Part shown: in pieces, positions 54,563 through 63,941 of the stretch
Numbering within the stretch: position 1 is the first letter of the stretch
Layout: every line of letters begins with the position of its first letter
NCBI GenBank assembly: GCA_016794625.1
Contig: JAEUGY010000077.1
Coordinates: forward strand, 48,486 to 112,485
Direction of reading: 5' to 3'
From: Opitutaceae bacterium
GTDB taxonomy: Bacteria > Verrucomicrobiota > Verrucomicrobiia > Opitutales > Opitutaceae
Length of the DNA stretch: 64,000 bases
Notes under the pieces: model-generated
Database searches by the model: none
Told to the model about the DNA's origin: nothing
What the model saw: only the letters and a program-made list of their open reading frames with translations
Program-made: the position numbers and the translations under genes

Positions 54563-57500
54563 ATGAACGTCTTTCGCCTTCGCTTGCACCTGTGGCTGCC
54601 CCTGCTCTCGGTTCCCTTGATTGCATCCGCCCAGACCACCCCGCCTGCGGCCGGCCCCGCCGCGAAAGGAATCTTGGACGCCCAGGAAGAGCGCGTCGAG
54701 CTGTCGCCGTTTGTGGTCAACGCCGGGGATGACCAAGGCTATAGCAGCCGTTACTCGACTTCCGGCAGCCGGTTGCGGACGGATTTGAAAGATGTCGCCG
54801 CGTCGGTGAGCGTGCTGACTGAAGACTTCATGAACGATCTCGGGGCCATCGATGTTGCTTCGGCGCTGGCGTTCGTTTCCGGAGCAGAAAATGACTCCAC
54901 CTACCATCAAGAAGGCCTGACGTTCAGCGGCGCGAACAACTATGTGGGTGGCGATTTTGGCGATAACAACAACCGTTCCGGAGAAGTGCGCGTGCGCGGT
55001 CTCGGTCGCGCGACCACCACGATCAACTACATCGAGGTGCTTGGATCCACCGACCGCTACAACACGGACCGCAGTGAGTTCCTGCGCGGGGCCAACTCCA
55101 TCTTGTTTGGTTTGGCCGAGCCCGCCGGACTGATCAACTCCTCCACCAAGGTCGCGCGCACCCGCCGCAACGCCACCGTGATCGAGACCAAGTTCGATGA
55201 CAACGGATCCAATCGCTTCGTCCTCGATCACAACCAGGTGCTGGTCAAGAACCGCCTCGCCCTGCGCGCGGTCGGCCTTTACAACGATCAACGATACGAG
55301 GTGGACAGCGCGTTTCAACGGGACAAGCGCCTCTTTGTGACCGGAACGTACACTCCCTTCTCCGGTACGACGATCAAGGCCTACTATGAAGCGCAGAATT
55401 CCCGCGGTCGACGGCCCAACTTCCGCACGGTTCAGGATGGAGTGTCTGCCTGGTTGACCGCCTACAACACGTATGCGCCCCAGATGACGCCGGCCCAGGT
55501 GGCTTCTGCCTTTTATTGGGACCCTTCCTTGCGCACGACCGGCAGCGGTGCCGCTCCGGTCACTACGTTCACCCTGGCCAACGGCTCCGCGGTGAATCTA
55601 GGACTGATCCGCCGCGATCTCGATACCAGCAACCAAAGTACTGCGCTCCTCTACAGTCCCGGCCAATGGGCCAATCCGCTCGACAACCGGGCGTTGGCTC
55701 TCGCCACCCGCAACCTCACCTCCGGGGCCCTGCTCAATCCTGGCGGCAGGTTCGTCCGCACGGGTTCTCCGCTCGAAAACACCGTGGGGTTTCTCGATCC
55801 GCAAGTGACTAATTCCGGAATATTCCCGTTTGAAACCGTGGAAATCGGCGCGCTTCCCGGCAACTCGCGCCAGGAGCGGGATCACAAGTTCTACGTGAAT
55901 CTGGAGCAACGGATCACCCCTGATTTCTACGTCTCGGCCGCCTTTCAACAAGAGCGCCGAACAGCCGAGCAGTACTTCGCTGTGATCAGCCAGACGAATC
56001 AGATTGCCGTCGATATCAACCAGAAGCTCCCGGATGGACGCGTGAACCCTAATTTTCTCCGGCCTTTCATCTATGGCCGCAACCTCGGCGAGAACATCGA
56101 TGCCCGGCTGGATAACGTCGTCCTGCAGGCAAACTACGACTTCGACTTCGCCAAGAAGACCAAGTCTCTCGGCTGGCTCGGATTTCATCGCTTTACGGCG
56201 GTGCACACACGGGCGAAGCAGGATCGTCTCCGTTACCAGTTCAACTACCAATGGGGCGACGACATTCCTGGCATCCTGCCCCAGACCGTCGTTGGCAGCA
56301 GTCAGGCCCGGTGGAACATGCAGCTCTGGTACGTGGGTGACCCGGTGCAGGTGGGCGACACGGCGCTGCGTTTCACCGGTTTCCCCGACACGCTCGCCGC
56401 CCAGCAGAACCGGTCGTATGACTATCAGTACTACGATCCGGCGACGCTCACCTGGAAGATTTCCCCGACGAAGATCAGCTCCAGCCGTCACCTGGTGGGA
56501 AATGGCCGCACGTACACCATCAACAAGAACAACGGCACCGGGCTGTCCCTCCAGAGCTTCTTTTGGGACAAGAAGATCGTGACGTTGCTCGGCTGGCGAC
56601 GGGACAAGGTCGACAACGTTCAACGCAGTCTCATCAACACCGCAACGGTCGCACCGTTCCCCACGCTGCTTGGCCAGAGTCGCTCCGACTACCTTGCCAC
56701 CGGCTCCCGTTTCTCGTTCGAGGACGACACCACTACTCAGAGCATCGTTTACAAGCCGCTCCGGTGGCTGCGCGTCTTTGCCAATGCCTCGGAGAATTTC
56801 GCGGCGTCCTCGCAGCGACAGGACAATCTTTACCGCCCGGTCCCTCCGCAGAGTGGCGATACCCAGGACATCGGTCTCGGTCTGACGCTTTTGAATGACA
56901 AGCTGGATGTGCGAGTCACGCACTTCCAGTCCGCTCAAAAGAATGCAGGCACCGGTGTCTTTGGACAGGTTCCCAACAACCGCATCACCGCGTTCGAAGG
57001 CCGACTCTATACCGCCATCAGCAATCTGGGCCGGCTCTCCGAGTGGCAGACCATTGGGGATCTCGGCCAGGTGACCACGAACCAATATGTGACGCCGAAT
57101 GGCAACGCCGCGACGGAGAGTCGCGAGTCGACCGGCACCTCTCTCGAAGTGTCCTATGCTCCGACGCGCAACTGGGACCTCGTCTTCAGTGTGGATCAGA
57201 TTGAAAACAAGATCACCGCCATCGGCAGCGAGCTGGCCGATTTCTTCGCGGCCCGGGCCGACTTTTACCGCAAGTGGTTCAATCAAGGCATCGTGACCAA
57301 CGGTACCAATACCGCGGCGCAGGATTTTGCGGCCAATGTCGGCGCGGAGTACTCGGCGGGTGCGGCGTTCGTGGGCACCTCTAACCGGGGCGTTTCTGAA
57401 TACACGTCCACGATGGTCGGACGGTATAAGTTTCTCAATGGGCGCCTGAAAGGACTGACCATTGGCGCCAACCTCCGCTGGGAATCCGGCAAGATCATGG

Positions 57501-57793
57501 GTTACCGACTCAAACCCGCCACGCTCAACTTTGGCGGACTCGAAAACTACCCCGGCCAGGTCTATGACATTGATGCTCCCTTCGAGGGAGATCCGACGCT
57601 GACCGGCGGCATGCAAGTGAGCTACCGGCGCAAGATTTATTCCGACCGCATTTTGTGGAAGGTGCAGCTCAACGCCCAGAATCTTTTCAGTGAAACGGGT
57701 CTTCGCGTCATTGGCGCGAATTCGGACGGATCTGCTGTCTATGGCATCGCTCCTCCGAGGGTGTTTGAACTCAGCAATTCCTTCGAGTTCTGA
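54563..57793 (+). CDS. TonB-dependent receptor of the sulfated-uronate glycan locus
   Basis: A 1076-residue outer-membrane receptor. A signal peptide ends at the AQ at 23-24, and the TonB-box-like segment ERVELSPFVV lies at 43-52. The plug contains VAASVSVLTEDFMNDLGAID and the barrel ends in SNSFEF. The long barrel and the wording match the large TBDR group expanded in Opitutaceae. It has no SusD partner. It carries its own copy of the AraC-type site, so it should be switched on together with the sulfatase-led genes upstream and take up the lyase products. Confidence 0.9.
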   Translation: MNVFRLRLHLWLPLLSVPLIASAQTTPPAAGPAAKGILDAQEERVELSPFVVNAGDDQGYSSRYSTSGSRLRTDLKDVAASVSVLTEDFMNDLGAIDVASALAFVSGAENDSTYHQEGLTFSGANNYVGGDFGDNNNRSGEVRVRGLGRATTTINYIEVLGSTDRYNTDRSEFLRGANSILFGLAEPAGLINSSTKVARTRRNATVIETKFDDNGSNRFVLDHNQVLVKNRLALRAVGLYNDQRYEVDSAFQRDKRLFVTGTYTPFSGTTIKAYYEAQNSRGRRPNFRTVQDGVSAWLTAYNTYAPQMTPAQVASAFYWDPSLRTTGSGAAPVTTFTLANGSAVNLGLIRRDLDTSNQSTALLYSPGQWANPLDNRALALATRNLTSGALLNPGGRFVRTGSPLENTVGFLDPQVTNSGIFPFETVEIGALPGNSRQERDHKFYVNLEQRITPDFYVSAAFQQERRTAEQYFAVISQTNQIAVDINQKLPDGRVNPNFLRPFIYGRNLGENIDARLDNVVLQANYDFDFAKKTKSLGWLGFHRFTAVHTRAKQDRLRYQFNYQWGDDIPGILPQTVVGSSQARWNMQLWYVGDPVQVGDTALRFTGFPDTLAAQQNRSYDYQYYDPATLTWKISPTKISSSRHLVGNGRTYTINKNNGTGLSLQSFFWDKKIVTLLGWRRDKVDNVQRSLINTATVAPFPTLLGQSRSDYLATGSRFSFEDDTTTQSIVYKPLRWLRVFANASENFAASSQRQDNLYRPVPPQSGDTQDIGLGLTLLNDKLDVRVTHFQSAQKNAGTGVFGQVPNNRITAFEGRLYTAISNLGRLSEWQTIGDLGQVTTNQYVTPNGNAATESRESTGTSLEVSYAPTRNWDLVFSVDQIENKITAIGSELADFFAARADFYRKWFNQGIVTNGTNTAAQDFAANVGAEYSAGAAFVGTSNRGVSEYTSTMVGRYKFLNGRLKGLTIGANLRWESGKIMGYRLKPATLNFGGLENYPGQVYDIDAPFEGDPTLTGGMQVSYRRKIYSDRILWKVQLNAQNLFSETGLRVIGANSDGSAVYGIAPPRVFELSNSFEF

Positions 57794-57843
57794 GATCGCG
57801 TCTGGACCCCGTGCTGAAGCCTGGTCAGTGCCCAAGCCCGGCC

Positions 57844-58536
57844 TCAGCCGGTGGGATCGTCGTCGCGGTCCGCGTTGTCGTCCGCTGGGTCGAGATTCCT
57901 GTTCGCGGATGATGAGGCCGACCGTACCGTGGGTTTGGCCCGGGCTTCCGAACACAGACGGTCGATCGCGGCATGGATCTCCGATTTACCGGCCTGAGTG
58001 GTGATGGACGTGGTGAAAATGGGGGGCAGTTCGGCCCGACGCTTCCGGAGCAGCGTGGTGAAGGCCTCGATCGATTCCCGAGTGCGGGTGGGGGACTGTT
58101 TGTCGATTTTGGTGAAGACCAGGGCAAAGTTCACCGCGACGCTGGAGAGCTGTTCGATGAACTGCAGATCGATGGGCTGGGGCGGAAGCCGTGCATCGAT
58201 CAGCACGAACAGGCAGGCCAGATTGGGGCGGGTTTCGATATAGGTGGCGACCAGATCATTGAAGTCCTCGCGCCGGGTCTTTGCGACCTTGGCGAAGCCG
58301 TAACCGGGCAAATCGACGAGAAACCAGGATCCGTTGATCTTGAAAAAATTGATCATCACCGTTTTCCCCGGAGTGGTGGACACTTTGGAGAGACCGCGGC
58401 GCTCGGTCAGCAGATTGATCAAGGACGACTTTCCGACATTGGAACGTCCGATCAGCGCAAACTCAGGAAAGTGGGTTTGCGGAAACGACTCCGGAGCGAG
58501 GGCACTTACGACGAAGTCGGCGGATTTGATTTTCAT
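57844..58536 (-). CDS. engB: Ribosome-biogenesis GTPase EngB (YihA/YsxC)
   Basis: A 230-residue cytoplasmic GTPase needed for 50S subunit assembly. The G1 motif is GRSNVGKS (30-37), G3 is DLPGYG (75-80) and G4 is TKID (142-145), with KVSTTPGKT in the switch region. It carries a charged C-terminal tail of about 30 residues (ADDNADRDDD) beyond the usual domain. It is a housekeeping gene between two sugar loci and marks the return to core genome. Confidence 0.96.
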   Translation of the reverse strand: MKIKSADFVVSALAPESFPQTHFPEFALIGRSNVGKSSLINLLTERRGLSKVSTTPGKTVMINFFKINGSWFLVDLPGYGFAKVAKTRREDFNDLVATYIETRPNLACLFVLIDARLPPQPIDLQFIEQLSSVAVNFALVFTKIDKQSPTRTRESIEAFTTLLRKRRAELPPIFTTSITTQAGKSEIHAAIDRLCSEARAKPTVRSASSSANRNLDPADDNADRDDDPTG

Positions 58537-58752
58537 CGTGGGAGTGAGTTCAGGAGGTGGGCGACTGGTAGGGAAAACGTTCCCGACCTATGGATCAACG
58601 TCCAGACCTTGGCTAGAGGCGAGACAAACGCCAGCAGATCACATCCGGCGCGTGGTGCCAACCTGTTGCCTTGCGACGGGCGATTTGGGTCACCAGCACC
58701 TCAGCCCGGCCGGTAGGGCGGTGGTTGCGCGGCTCCAACGACACGACGCAGG

Positions 58753-60189
58753 TCAGTCCGCGGGTACGAGCCGGAGCAGCGCCGTTGGGTCACACAGGAT
58801 GCCTCCGCGGATCACGGCTGCGATGCGGCGCGTGTTGCGGATGTCGGTGATTGGATTCGCGTCGAGCAGCACCAGGTCGGCGCGCCGACCCGGCGCGATT
58901 TCGCCGATCTCGGACGCAAGATTGACCGACCGCGCGTTGTTTTTGGTCACAGCGACGAGGGCCGCGGCGGGAGGAATGCCGGAGGCAACGAGCAGCTCCA
59001 GTTCTTGATGAAGGGCGAAACCGGGCGGGCAAAAGTGGAAGGGGGCGTCGGTGCCGACCAGAAGTTCGACTCCGGCTCGATGGAGCACCGCCGTCAACTC
59101 CTGGAGCTTCGCGAACTGCTTTCGCCGCAGTGACTGTGTTTCAGGACTCGCCCCGGCGCCCTGGGAGGTTTCGTTCCAGTGTTTTACCAGTCGGGCTGGC
59201 AGATGCTTCAGATCGGGATGTTGTCGCACCTCGGGAAGATCGCTCAGCAGCATCCAGTTTCGATAGACCACGAGTGTGGGGTTTACGGCCACGCGATGTT
59301 GGACCAGCGCGCGGATCAGCTCCGTCGCGCGGGGCTGCGAGAAGTCAGTCTTGATCTGTTCCTCGAGGATTTTTCGGCGGAGACTCTCCACCGCCATGGC
59401 CGACATGTAGGTCCGTTCATCGCGCAGCGGCCAGTCCGGCACTTCCGGTGGGGTGACGAAGTTGAAGACCGACTCGATGTGCTCAAGACAGTCGATGCCG
59501 TCGGCGATCGCGTCGAGCGGTTTGTATTTGCGCAGGTGGGCGGTGGTCCAGCGCCCGTGACGGTGCGCCTCGCGGATGATCGCGGACCCGATGGAACGTT
59601 CCATCCCGACGTAGATCTTGAAGGTCCAGACGCCGGCCTCGGCCATGGAGGCGACGAAGGCGGGGACCTGTGCTGGATCGGTGATCGCAAGGCTCACACC
59701 CGCATGGTATGGGGGAGACTTGTCGAACAAAGGACTGGCCATGACCAGCCGCGGGCTACGAGCCGGATTGGCTTCGATGAACGTCTGGACCTTGAGCTGG
59801 GCGTCGACCGTATCGCCTGTGCCACGGAGCGTGGTGATTCCGGTTGCCAGGTAGAGAGGGAGGATTTCCTCGACCTTGACTCCGGCGGCCGGGAGCACGT
59901 GGCCAATGTGAGCATGTGCGTCGATGAATCCAGGGAGCAAATAACGGCCCTTGGCCTCCAACTCGATCGCACCGGTCGGAACCTGGATTTCCTGACCTGG
60001 AGGCACCATGCGTTGAATCCGACCGTCCGTTACAACCACCGCTTCGCTGGGCACGAATTCTCCGCCCATGAAGACGGAAGCGTGGCGAATCACCAACGGT
60101 GGCGGAGCCGGCGCCGCCCCTGCGGGCAGCGTGGCGAATACGCCCATGAGACACACCGCCCATTTGACCGTCGAGAAAAGAGGAGTCAT
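58753..60189 (-). CDS. Secreted amidohydrolase
   Basis: A 478-residue metal-dependent hydrolase with a signal peptide from the ATG at 60189 (VCLMGVFATLPAGAAP). The metal site is complete: H92 and H94 (FIDAHAHIG), K191 as the likely carboxylated lysine (TFKIYVG), H218 (TTAHL), H237 (CLEHIE) and D381 (VGTDAPF). The sequence resembles imidazolonepropionase/prolidase-like amidohydrolases, whose substrates are mostly unknown. It overlaps the nagA stop codon by four bases. A 216-base gap with a small stem (58567-58588) separates it from engB. Confidence 0.88.
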   Translation of the reverse strand: MTPLFSTVKWAVCLMGVFATLPAGAAPAPPPLVIRHASVFMGGEFVPSEAVVVTDGRIQRMVPPGQEIQVPTGAIELEAKGRYLLPGFIDAHAHIGHVLPAAGVKVEEILPLYLATGITTLRGTGDTVDAQLKVQTFIEANPARSPRLVMASPLFDKSPPYHAGVSLAITDPAQVPAFVASMAEAGVWTFKIYVGMERSIGSAIIREAHRHGRWTTAHLRKYKPLDAIADGIDCLEHIESVFNFVTPPEVPDWPLRDERTYMSAMAVESLRRKILEEQIKTDFSQPRATELIRALVQHRVAVNPTLVVYRNWMLLSDLPEVRQHPDLKHLPARLVKHWNETSQGAGASPETQSLRRKQFAKLQELTAVLHRAGVELLVGTDAPFHFCPPGFALHQELELLVASGIPPAAALVAVTKNNARSVNLASEIGEIAPGRRADLVLLDANPITDIRNTRRIAAVIRGGILCDPTALLRLVPAD

Positions 60190-61391
60190 GACCACGGTGC
60201 GTTGACGGAAGGGTGTGGCGCGGTCTCACGTGGAACTTCGCGGCCGCGCAAGAAGACGCGCTGGACCTTGAGCGCGTCATCGAGGATCACGAGGTCCGCC
60301 CGCTTGCCAAGCTCGATTGATCCGGTCTCGGCTCCAAGTCCAAGCAGGCGGGCGGCGTTGGTGGCGGCCATGCGAAAGAGTTCCGGCAGCGGACAACCTG
60401 TGGCCGCGCGGAAATTGCGGGCCGCTCCGGCCATCGTCAGCCGGGAGCCGGCGAGGTTGCCGTCCCGATCGATGGAGACATCGCGCGGCGGACCCGGCGG
60501 ATCCGGTGGATCGTCGGCCCGCCGGTAGGCAGCGTCGGTGATGAGAAGGATGCGGTCGGGTCCCTTGGCCTTGTACAGCAGTCGGGCCATGAGGGGGTGG
60601 ACGTGAAGGCCGTTCTCATCGGCAATGATCTCGGCCGAGAGGGTGTCATCCACCAACACGGCCTCATCGATTCCGGGACAGCGGGTGCCGAGGTAGCGCG
60701 CCGCGCGCGGGTTGCCGGTCGCATTGCTCCAATGGATGGCGACCTTGAGCCCGGCCGCGACGGCGGCGGCGAGTTCCTCGGGCGTCGCTTCGGAGTGGCC
60801 GGCGCCCACCACGCCGCCCGCGGCGGTTGCCGTGCGAATGAAGGCGAGCGCTCCGGGTAACTCGGGGGCGCAGGTCCACCACTTGATGCGCCGGCCGCTG
60901 GCTGCAAGCAAAGCGCGGTACTCCGGTTCGTCTGGCGCCTTTATCAGGCCGCGTGTGGTCTGCGCTCCGTATTTCCGATTCACGTACGGACCTTCGAGGT
61001 GGAAGCCCGCCACCACCTCGCTTCCCCACGATCCGAGGGCGGTGTCGAAGTGACGCAGCTGCTCGACCAGGTCCGCGACCATATCCGCATAACTGATGGT
61101 TGCCAGCACGGTCGTCGTGCCCTGGCGCAGCAGGGCGAGCGCCACGGACTCCGGCGCGTCGAGGAAGCGCCGCTCAGAGTCGCCATGGCAGTGCACATCG
61201 ACGAAGCCTGGAGCGGTCAGCATTCCTTTCGCATCGATCACCCGGTCCGAGCCGGCCAACGAGGCGGGTGTATCGGGTTCCACTGCCACGATGCGGCCGC
61301 CTTCGACGCGCACGCAGGCGTCCGCGAGTACGCGGTCCGGCAGGACGACGCGGGTGTGTCGGACGACGAAGCCGGGTGGATGACGATTCAT
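60186..61391 (-). CDS. nagA: N-acetylglucosamine-6-phosphate deacetylase
   Basis: A 401-residue cytoplasmic metalloenzyme that removes the acetyl group from GlcNAc-6-phosphate. Metal ligands are H67 and H69 (VDVHCHG), E133 (HLEGPYV), H199 (GAGHSEAT) and H220 (AIHWSNATG), and the catalytic aspartate sits in LLITDAAYR. The segment is WSNATG where many NagA proteins have LFNAM, so the acetyl-sugar specificity may differ. The ATG at 61391 avoids a low-quality N-terminal extension. No nagB or kinase lies nearby; the partner genes are a secreted amidohydrolase and a propeller protein. Confidence 0.88.
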   Translation of the reverse strand: MNRHPPGFVVRHTRVVLPDRVLADACVRVEGGRIVAVEPDTPASLAGSDRVIDAKGMLTAPGFVDVHCHGDSERRFLDAPESVALALLRQGTTTVLATISYADMVADLVEQLRHFDTALGSWGSEVVAGFHLEGPYVNRKYGAQTTRGLIKAPDEPEYRALLAASGRRIKWWTCAPELPGALAFIRTATAAGGVVGAGHSEATPEELAAAVAAGLKVAIHWSNATGNPRAARYLGTRCPGIDEAVLVDDTLSAEIIADENGLHVHPLMARLLYKAKGPDRILLITDAAYRRADDPPDPPGPPRDVSIDRDGNLAGSRLTMAGAARNFRAATGCPLPELFRMAATNAARLLGLGAETGSIELGKRADLVILDDALKVQRVFLRGREVPRETAPHPSVNAPWS

Positions 61392-61413
61392 GGTGCCGGC
61401 CGGGGTCGATCCC

Positions 61414-62973
61414 TCACTTCGAGGCCCTGAACTGGATGGAGTACAGATCGGCGTCCTTGAGCTTGAAACGGATCCGGAGGATCTGGCCGGCGAGACTGGC
61501 CACGTCGGCGGAACCCCGCCACGTGGCGATCCGTTGGGTGGCATCGCCGACTATTTCGTCGGCGTCCGCGAGCGCAAAACCCGGGAGTGGGCGGCCGCCC
61601 TCGTCCTGCAACTCCACGAGGACGTGGCCGATTGAGGAGGTCGAGACGTTGAGCACAAGCTGATCACCACGGAAGGTCAGGGGCTTCGTGAGCAGTTCGC
61701 CGCCGGCAAACGGAGCGTTCACCGAGGCGAAGCCATCGAGCCGAAGTGAGTATCGACGGATGTGATAGCTCGGCAGCATATAGTGGAGCTGCAGGTACAA
61801 CGACATTTCGTCCGGACCGGTCGGCACGACCCCGTATACGGGGCAGTTTCCGCGCGAAGTCCATGCGGCCCGTTCAAGACCGGGCCGGATGAACGACTCC
61901 ATGAACGTGCGGTCGTACGCGTTCCCGCCGCGGCTGGTCATGAAGATCACGTCGGAGACGCCAACGCGCATCCACGGAAGGTCGAAATTCCAGGCATCCA
62001 TTTCCGCTTTCGTCAGTGCCGCGCGACCGGTCTTGGGTGGCGCCTGATGGTCGGTGACGCTCCCGGCAAGACCGTCCACGTAGCGAAACGGCAGGGAGAT
62101 CTGAATGTGCGGCGACCGGAAATATGGCTGGGTCGCGTTCGTGTAGATGTGTTCGGGCTCGCTGTCGCCGTAAGTCATCGGCTGCGGCACGGTCCAGGTG
62201 ACAAAGTCTTTTGAGGTGGCGCGACTGACCGTCCGGAGACCGCGGAACTTGGGCTGCTCTGGTGTTCCGCCCTCGGACCAGGTGCGGATGTAGGCGACGA
62301 AGTGCCCCTCCGCCTCGGACCAGAAGGCGACATTCACCGTATCGAGCGCGTAGCCGAGGAAGATCGGTGTCTCCGAAAACATCCGCCAGCGGATGCCGTC
62401 GGCCGAGACGAGCCGGAAGAGTCCGTGCTCACGGGTTCCGCCGACGCCCTTGTAACGTTCGTCGGCGGGAATGCCGGGGCGTGGATCAACGAAGGCCGAG
62501 AAGTTGTGCGAGATGCGTCGCTTGTCGCCCGGCGGCAGAATGATGTTGTTGTCCTTGCTGCCCCGGAAGGAGTGCAGCCCGAGTGACGGTTTTGTCCAGG
62601 CCAGGCCGTCCCGACTCTCGGCGTAGGCGGTGAGCTCAGCCAGCCGGTCCTCGGCCCCCGTTGCGCCGTAGCCTGATCCACGGTAGTACATACGATAGAC
62701 ACCGCCGTCCTTGAGCACGGTGGAGGCGCCCGCGAAACGACCCTCCCAGGGTCGGTTGAAGGCGATGGCCATCTCCTCGCGCCGAGGTGTACCGAGCTTG
62801 AGGCGGGTGTGGTCGAGCCTTTCGATGAGGTGGGAATCGATGAAGAGTTCCACGCGATCGCCGATATCGATTGGGGCAGCCCCGGCGGCAAAACCCGGGA
62901 GCAGCAGGAGTCCGAGCCAGGCCCAGCGGGTGGAGCGGCGGGAGGGTACAACGAACGGTGGTGAAGCGATCAT
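61414..62973 (-). CDS. Secreted GH32/GH43-like beta-propeller protein
   Basis: A 519-residue protein with a signal peptide (WAWLGLLLLPGFAAGAA). Residues about 40-400 show the pattern of a five-bladed propeller glycosidase: DGGVYRMYYRG, ESRDGLAWTKPSLG, LVSADGIRWRM and ATSKDFVTWT. The C-terminal 110 residues look like a beta-sandwich (LTFRGDQLVLNVSTSS). It belongs to a widespread group in Verrucomicrobiota and Planctomycetes for which I know no proven activity. It lies 22 bases before nagA and is probably in the same transcript. Confidence 0.7.
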   Translation of the reverse strand: MIASPPFVVPSRRSTRWAWLGLLLLPGFAAGAAPIDIGDRVELFIDSHLIERLDHTRLKLGTPRREEMAIAFNRPWEGRFAGASTVLKDGGVYRMYYRGSGYGATGAEDRLAELTAYAESRDGLAWTKPSLGLHSFRGSKDNNIILPPGDKRRISHNFSAFVDPRPGIPADERYKGVGGTREHGLFRLVSADGIRWRMFSETPIFLGYALDTVNVAFWSEAEGHFVAYIRTWSEGGTPEQPKFRGLRTVSRATSKDFVTWTVPQPMTYGDSEPEHIYTNATQPYFRSPHIQISLPFRYVDGLAGSVTDHQAPPKTGRAALTKAEMDAWNFDLPWMRVGVSDVIFMTSRGGNAYDRTFMESFIRPGLERAAWTSRGNCPVYGVVPTGPDEMSLYLQLHYMLPSYHIRRYSLRLDGFASVNAPFAGGELLTKPLTFRGDQLVLNVSTSSIGHVLVELQDEGGRPLPGFALADADEIVGDATQRIATWRGSADVASLAGQILRIRFKLKDADLYSIQFRASK

Positions 62974-63094
62974 GACAGGTGACAGAGGTTCCCGCCGGGG
63001 GGGATGGATAGCCGGCGTGGGGTTGAAGAAGCGTCCGGGTGTGGAGAAGGTGTCGAGGTGTGACGACGACCGCGTGACGACGAAGCCTCAGCGA

Positions 63095-63427
63095 TCAGCC
63101 ATTCCGCGGGACCTCGAGGGCGCGGATGGCTTCGAGGTTGAGGTCCAGGCCGAGACCAGGGGTGTCTGGCACCTCGAAACAGCCATCCACAAGCGGGAGC
63201 GGTGCGTGGAGCAGACCGGAGGCAAAGGGATTTTCGGTCACGTCGAATTCGACCATCGGGGTGCCGACGCCCGCCATCGGCGCGGTCTCGCCCCAGCCGA
63301 CCAGCCCGTTGTCGGTGGTGATGCGGACGAGCAGGTTGCGGCGCCATTCACTGAGCACCGAAGCCGGTCCCGTGGGGCGGGCGAGCCGGTGCTGCAGCAA
63401 CGACGTATCGACGGAGGCGATTTTCAT
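63095..63427 (-). pseudogene. Internally deleted mandelate racemase/muconate lactonizing-type gene
   Basis: The 110-residue frame begins like an enolase-superfamily enzyme (LLVRITTDNGLVGWGETAP) and then jumps, still in frame, to what looks like the extreme C-terminus of the same family (FDVTENPFASGLLHAPLPLVDG, PDTPGLGL). The whole catalytic barrel, about 250 residues with the metal-binding acids and the catalytic lysine and histidine, is missing. The junction lies near residues 49-54, at about 63265-63283. The product cannot be a working racemase or dehydratase. Frame, start and stop are intact, so it may still be translated. Confidence 0.7.
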
Positions 63428-63827
63428 GGGTCGTCAGAGCCCGTCGGCGAGGACGCGCGGAGTAAAGCGGAGACGCGTTGCGCTGATCGAGTCAGGGACA
63501 CTGGTCACAATGCTTGTCCGGCGGCGGGAACAGAGGGCGGATCCTTGACCCTGGGTGCGAGGCGGGGCTGTGCGCAGGAGGTAAACCCTGATCCACAGTC
63601 CCCTGAGGTCACGATGGGCGCGAACCGGTTGCGGGCGGTGGCCTGGTCGCGGAGCGTGAGGGCATGGTGGGGCTGTGACGCCCCCCCGCCATCGATCTCG
63701 ACTTCATCCACCGGTACACTGAGGCCCCGCAGAACCGACCGACTCCTCATTCCTGGCATCCCGATTGCGGTGCGGGAACATCGGGGAAAGCACGTCGATT
63801 GGAGCTTGCCGGTGGTCAGAAACGCAA
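63428..63827. other. Interval without a confirmed gene next to tRNA-Asp
   Basis: On the minus strand one frame ends in a TGA at 63434-63436, six bases before the start of the deleted racemase-like gene, and reads SVPDSISATRLRFTPRVLAD near its end with GC-rich third positions. It looks like the end of a further gene of the same operon, but upstream it degenerates into unlikely sequence. Another open frame (63505-63843) has no recognisable content. I treat this as probable gene remnants. Confidence 0.3.
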
Positions 63828-63857
63828 AACCCGCTAATCTCAAAAGATTAACGGGTT
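63828..63857 (-). terminator. Rho-independent terminator of tRNA-Asp
   Basis: A 13-position stem with a single mismatch (63828-63840 against 63845-63857) closes a four-base loop and is followed, on the minus strand, by a T-rich stretch. It starts eight bases after the encoded CCA end of the tRNA. Confidence 0.9.
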
Positions 63858-63864
63858 CAAAAAC

Positions 63865-63941
63865 TGGCGGGATGGACGGGACTCGAACCCGCGACCTTCT
63901 GCGTGACAGGCAGACGCTCTAACCAGCTGAGCTACCACCCC
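63865..63941 (-). tRNA. tRNA-Asp (anticodon GTC)
   Basis: A complete 77-base cloverleaf including an encoded CCA end (63865-63867). The acceptor stem GGGGTGG pairs with CCATCCC through one G-T pair. The anticodon loop is CTGTCAC, giving GTC, between stems TCTGC and GCAGA. The T-loop is TTCGAGT. A terminator follows directly, so it is transcribed as a single-gene unit. Confidence 0.97.

Noticed and set aside
55598..57955. A 785-codon minus-strand open frame
   Set aside because: Antisense to the TonB-dependent receptor, with no domain and an odd composition.
58567..58588. Small hairpin between the amidohydrolase and engB genes as a terminator
   Set aside because: The stem has a mismatch, no T-run follows on the minus strand, and it is 165 bases from the stop codon.
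62711..63922. A 403-codon plus-strand open frame at the right end
   Set aside because: It runs antisense to the propeller gene and the racemase-like remnant and continues into tRNA-Asp; its product has no recognisable domain.
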